From Kitasatospora cineracea (GTDB taxonomy: Bacteria > Actinomycetota > Actinomycetes > Streptomycetales > Streptomycetaceae), in NCBI RefSeq assembly GCF_003751605.1, contig NZ_RJVJ01000001.1:3038001-3102000 (forward strand): a DNA stretch of 64,000 bases, written 5' to 3'. A model generated the notes under the pieces. It was given only the letters and a program-made list of their open reading frames with translations. It was not told where the DNA came from and searched no databases. Made by a program: the position numbers and the translations under genes. Of the stretch, positions 60,385 to 64,000 are shown piece after piece. How positions within the stretch are numbered: position 1 is the first letter of the stretch; each line of letters begins with the position of its first letter.

Positions 60385-63300
60385 GTGGCCGACGCCCCGT
60401 TCCGCCCCCAGCGCCGCACCACCCCCTACCGCCGTCCCGGACGGGCCGCCGTCCTGGTCGCGGCCTCGCTGATCGCCGCCACCCTGGGCGCCGCCCCGCT
60501 GGCCGCGGCCGCGCCCGCCAAGCCCGCGGCCCCGCCGTCCGACAAGGACCTGGCGGCCACCGCGAGCCGGCACGACCTGACCCGCGAGCAGTTCTACTTC
60601 GTGCTGCCGGACCGCTTCGCCAACGGCAGCACCGGCAACGACACCGGCGGCATCACCGGCGGCCGGATGGACAACGGCCTCGACCCGGCCGACAAGGGCT
60701 TCTACCACGGCGGTGACCTGCAGGGCCTGATCGACAAGCTCGACTACATCCAGGACCTGGGCACCACCGCGATCTGGATGGCGCCGATCTTCAAGAACCA
60801 GCCCGTGCAGGGCGCCGGCGCGGACGCCTCGGCCGGCTACCACGGCTACTGGATCACCGACTTCACCCAGGTCGACCCGCACTTCGGCACCAACGCCCAG
60901 CTCAAGGAGCTGATCGACAAGGCGCACAAGCGCGGCATCAAGGTCTTCTTCGACGTCATCACCAACCACACCGCCGACGTCATCGACTACGCGGAGAAGA
61001 CGTACGACTACCGCTCCGAGGGCGCCTACCCGACCCTCGACGCGGACGGCAACCCGGTCGACGAGACCGCGGTCGCCGACGCCCGGGCGCAGTGGCCGAA
61101 CACCACCAAGGACTCCTTCCCCTACACCCCGGTCTTCCGCGACCAGGCGGGCGCGAGCGCCAAGACCCCGTCCTGGCTGAACGATCCGTCGCTCTACCAC
61201 AACCGGGGCAACTCGACCTTCGTCGGCGAGTCCGCGACCGAGGGCGACTTCTCCGGCCTGGACGACCTGGACACCCAGAACCCGAAGGTCGTCGCGGGGA
61301 TGGAGAAGATCTACCAGCAGTGGGTCGCCGAGACCGGCGTCGACGGCTTCCGGATCGACACCGTCAAGCACGTCAACCTGGCGTTCTGGGAGCAGTGGGC
61401 GCCCGCGCTGAAGCAGTTCGCCGCGCAGCAGGGCAACAAGAAGTTCTTCATGTTCGGCGAGGTGTACTCGGGCGACCCGGCGATCACCTCCCCGTACGTC
61501 ACCCAGGGCAAGCTGCAGGCCACCCTGGACTTCGCGTTCCAGGAGGCGGCCCGCTCGTACGTCTCGCAGAACGGCTCGGCCAAGGCGCTCAGCGCGCTGT
61601 ACGCGCAGGACTACCGGTACACCACGGCCGACACCGACGCCTACGAGCTGCCGACCTTCCTCGGCAACCACGACATGGGCCGGTTCGGCTCCTTCCTGCA
61701 GAGCGACAACCCGGGCGCCTCGAACGACGCGCTGCTGGCCAAGGACCGGCTCGCCGACGAGCTGCAGTTCCTGACCCGCGGCCAGCCGGTGGTCTACTAC
61801 GGCGACGAGCAGGGCTTCACCGGCGCGGGCGGCGACAAGGACGCCCGGCAGGACATGTTCGCCTCCCGGACCCCCTCCTACAACACCGACACCGTGATCG
61901 GCGGCGAGTCGGGCTCGAAGGACCGCTACGGCCGGGACGGCGCGCTGTACCAGGGCATCGCGGGCCTGGCGAAGCTGCGCAAGGACAACCCGGCGCTGGC
62001 CGACGGCGCCCAGGTCGAGCGGTACGCGGCGGACGGGCCGGGCGTGTACGCGTTCTCCCGGATCGACGCCAAGGAACAGGTCGAGTACCTGGCGGCGGTC
62101 AACAACGCCACCGAGGCGAAGACCGTCACGCTGGACACCTTCTCCGCGGGCATGGACTTCGACGGCCTGTACGGCTTCAAGGGCAAGGTCACCAGCGGGG
62201 CGGACGGCAAGGTGACGGTCACCGTGCCCGCGATGTCCTCGCTGGTGCTGAAGGCCGGGCACAGGCTGGCCAAGCCGGCGGCCGGCCCGTCGGTCACCGT
62301 CAGCGCGCCCGACAACGGCTCGTACGGCACCGTCACGCTGGGCGCGAACGTGCCCGGCGGCGGGTTCAACCGGGTCACCTTCGCCGCGCAGGTCGGGGAC
62401 GGGGCCTGGCAGACGCTGGGCACCGCCGACAACGGGGCGTCCGACTCCGCCGGCCACGTCACTTTCAAGGTGACGCAGAACCTGGACGGGGTCGCGCCCG
62501 GCACCGTGGTGCGGTTCAAGGCCGTGGTCGAGGACTCGGCGGGCCGACTGGCCTCCACCACCGGGGAGTTCACCACCGGGCAGCAGCCGCCGGCTCCGGT
62601 GCCGAGCGCGGTGTCGCGCGAGTACGCGGTGGTGCACTACCAGCGCAAGGACGGCGACTACGACGGCTGGAACCTGTACACCTGGGGCGACATCGCCGAT
62701 GGCGAGGCGACCACCTGGCCGGCCGGGCACGGCTTCGTCGGGCGGGACGCGTACGGGGCGTTCGCGTACGTGAAGCTCAAGGGCGGGGCGTCCGACGTCG
62801 GGTTCGTGGTGGAGAAGGACGGCACCAAGGACGTCGACCAGGACCGGCACGTCGACATCTCCGCCACCGGCGAGGTGTGGATCAAGGAGGGCGACGCCAC
62901 CGTCCGCACCGCGAACCCGGACGCGGCGCAGCCGGTGCCCGACGGCAAGGCGGTCATCCACTACCGGCGGGCCGACGGCAACTACACCGGCTGGGGCCTG
63001 CACGACTGGACCGGCGCGGCCACGCCCACCGACTGGGGCAGCCCGCTGATGCCGGCCCGGCAGGACGCGTTCGGCGCGGTCTTCGAGGTGCCGCTGGCCC
63101 AGGGCGCGACCAGCCTCAGCTACATCATCCACAACGGCGGCGACAAGGACCTGCCGCAGGACCAGTCGCTGGACTTCGCCACCTCCGGCCGGGAGATCTG
63201 GATCATCGGCGGCCAGGAGGGCCACCTGCTGCCGCAGGCCGGCGGCACCTCCTCGCAGCTCGACCTGGGCTCGGCCAAGGCCCAGTGGATCGACGCCAGG

Positions 63301-64000
63301 ACCGTCGTGGTGCCCGCCAACTACGGCGCGGGGGACGCCCAGTTGAAGGGCGGCACCAGCGCCCAGCTGATCTACGACCCCGAGGGCGGGCTGAGCGTCG
63401 ACAAGGGCGTGCTGTCCAAGCCGGGCCACTGGATCCGGCTCAACCAGGCGGCCGGCCTCACCGACGCCCAGAAGGCGAAGTTCCCGCACCTGGCCGGGTA
63501 CCGGGCGTTCACCGTCGACCCGCGCGACGCGGGCCGGATCACCGACGCGCTGCGCGCCCAGACGGTGTTCACCGAGCACCTGCCCAACGGCGCCGCGCTC
63601 GCCGCCACCGGCGTGCAGACCCCCGGCGTGCTGGACGACCTGTACGCGGCCGGGGCGGCCTCCGCGCAGCTCGGCCCGGTGTACTCGGGCGACCAGGGCA
63701 AGGGCAACAACGGCAACGGCAACAACGGCAACGGGAAGGGCAAGGGCGACAAGCGGAAGGTGACGCTGTCGCTGTGGGCGCCGACCGCCACCGACGTGGC
63801 GGTGCAGCTGTTCGACAAGGCGAGCGGCGGCAGCCCGAAGACCGTGCCGCTGAAGCGGGACGACGCGTCCGGCGTCTGGTCGCTGACCGGGGACGCCAAG
63901 GACCTGGACGGCAAGTACTACCTGTACCAGGTGAAGGTGTGGGCGCCCAGCGTCCAGCAGGTGGTCACCAACCTGGTCACCGACCCGTACTCGACCGCGC
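60385..64000 (+). CDS. Secreted alpha-amylase/pullulanase-type bifunctional enzyme (3' end cut off)
   Basis: At least 1205 residues; no stop before the window end. A signal peptide ends near residue 43. Residues about 60-530 are a GH13 alpha-amylase with nucleophile Asp325 (GFRID), acid Glu359 (FGEVY) and Asp430 (GNHD). Two starch-binding PUD/CBM41 modules follow (HYQRKDGDYDGWNLYTWGD and HYRRADGNYTGWGLHDWTG), then a Gly/Asn/Lys linker and the start of a CBM48-like module (LSLWAPTATDVAVQLFDK), which normally precedes a pullulanase domain. It digests starch and its alpha-1,6 branches outside the cell. GGGAGAG lies before the GTG start. The MalR-like repeats suggest induction by maltose. Confidence 0.93.
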   Translation, partial: MADAPFRPQRRTTPYRRPGRAAVLVAASLIAATLGAAPLAAAAPAKPAAPPSDKDLAATASRHDLTREQFYFVLPDRFANGSTGNDTGGITGGRMDNGLDPADKGFYHGGDLQGLIDKLDYIQDLGTTAIWMAPIFKNQPVQGAGADASAGYHGYWITDFTQVDPHFGTNAQLKELIDKAHKRGIKVFFDVITNHTADVIDYAEKTYDYRSEGAYPTLDADGNPVDETAVADARAQWPNTTKDSFPYTPVFRDQAGASAKTPSWLNDPSLYHNRGNSTFVGESATEGDFSGLDDLDTQNPKVVAGMEKIYQQWVAETGVDGFRIDTVKHVNLAFWEQWAPALKQFAAQQGNKKFFMFGEVYSGDPAITSPYVTQGKLQATLDFAFQEAARSYVSQNGSAKALSALYAQDYRYTTADTDAYELPTFLGNHDMGRFGSFLQSDNPGASNDALLAKDRLADELQFLTRGQPVVYYGDEQGFTGAGGDKDARQDMFASRTPSYNTDTVIGGESGSKDRYGRDGALYQGIAGLAKLRKDNPALADGAQVERYAADGPGVYAFSRIDAKEQVEYLAAVNNATEAKTVTLDTFSAGMDFDGLYGFKGKVTSGADGKVTVTVPAMSSLVLKAGHRLAKPAAGPSVTVSAPDNGSYGTVTLGANVPGGGFNRVTFAAQVGDGAWQTLGTADNGASDSAGHVTFKVTQNLDGVAPGTVVRFKAVVEDSAGRLASTTGEFTTGQQPPAPVPSAVSREYAVVHYQRKDGDYDGWNLYTWGDIADGEATTWPAGHGFVGRDAYGAFAYVKLKGGASDVGFVVEKDGTKDVDQDRHVDISATGEVWIKEGDATVRTANPDAAQPVPDGKAVIHYRRADGNYTGWGLHDWTGAATPTDWGSPLMPARQDAFGAVFEVPLAQGATSLSYIIHNGGDKDLPQDQSLDFATSGREIWIIGGQEGHLLPQAGGTSSQLDLGSAKAQWIDARTVVVPANYGAGDAQLKGGTSAQLIYDPEGGLSVDKGVLSKPGHWIRLNQAAGLTDAQKAKFPHLAGYRAFTVDPRDAGRITDALRAQTVFTEHLPNGAALAATGVQTPGVLDDLYAAGAASAQLGPVYSGDQGKGNNGNGNNGNGKGKGDKRKVTLSLWAPTATDVAVQLFDKASGGSPKTVPLKRDDASGVWSLTGDAKDLDGKYYLYQVKVWAPSVQQVVTNLVTDPYSTA

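Noticed and set aside
60265..63579. 1104-codon minus-strand frame opposite the amylase gene
   Set aside because: Antisense shadow; the plus strand has a signal peptide, catalytic motifs and starch-binding modules.
1..64000. Insertion sequences, prophage or integrative element ends
   Set aside because: No transposase, integrase, phage structural gene, tRNA or attachment-site duplication was seen in any frame.

Overview
The window is a 64 kb chromosomal segment of a high-GC actinomycete, almost certainly Streptomycetaceae (Streptomyces or Kitasatospora). Third codon positions are nearly always G or C. GTG starts and ATGA/GTGA stop-start overlaps are common, and many genes start 6-7 bases after a TANNNT-type -10 box, as leaderless mRNAs do. 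The gene set is typical of the family: glnE, glnA2, nadE, panB, map, rnpB, SenS/SenR/HbpS, a MalR-type amylase promoter and many regulators. I see no insertion sequence, prophage, tRNA or CRISPR array. Most of the window looks like core chromosome with two accessory cassettes.

Region 1 (1-7.0 kb): the end of a zinc alcohol dehydrogenase gene, then a leftward lanthipeptide-like cassette. It encodes a LanKC/LanL-type synthetase whose central kinase domain has lost its catalytic residues, a prolyl-oligopeptidase-type peptidase, a membrane protein broken by a one-base frameshift, and a 50-residue His/Asp-rich peptide. No precursor peptide is visible. A promoter followed by three tandem 13-bp operator-like repeats precedes the synthetase.

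Region 2 (7.3-25.5 kb): housekeeping and signalling genes. These are NIF3, a zinc-ribbon protein, RNase H/phosphatase, YaaA, an RNB exoribonuclease, an MFS exporter and RNase P RNA. They are followed by a sugar/glycerol-phosphate ABC importer without its own ATPase, the SenS/SenR two-component system divergent from the haem-binding HbpS, a PAS-GAF-SpoIIE phosphatase, a serine hydrolase and an ACT-domain protein.

Region 3 (25.6-31.2 kb): the most unusual locus, a tightly packed five-gene operon. Its last three genes form a TerY-type phosphorylation triad: vWA protein, PP2C phosphatase and a membrane-anchored kinase with an outside domain. The first two encode a two-helix membrane protein and a 119-residue soluble protein. 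The C-terminus of the first and the N-terminus of the second carry the same roughly 22-residue Gly/Asn/Val/Ala motif, which suggests motif-to-motif assembly feeding the triad.

Region 4 (31.3-53.7 kb): lipoprotein, PadR regulator, Prim-Pol-like protein, methionine aminopeptidase, an MFS exporter, F420:NADPH oxidoreductase and an M50 protease. A large SARP (AfsR-like) regulator sits beside a DrrAB-type ABC exporter whose promoter carries three 11-bp-spaced heptamers. Then come an ArsR/tautomerase pair with a shared operator, panB, an MFS-TetR pair with a clear TetR operator, an EEP-family hydrolase, an HemK-like methyltransferase and nadE.

Region 5 (53.9-64 kb): the nitrogen genes glnA2 and glnE, a PAP2-family membrane enzyme, and the start of a secreted amylase-pullulanase that runs off the window.

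All calls come from reading the sequence. Family names rest on recognised motifs and no database search was run.
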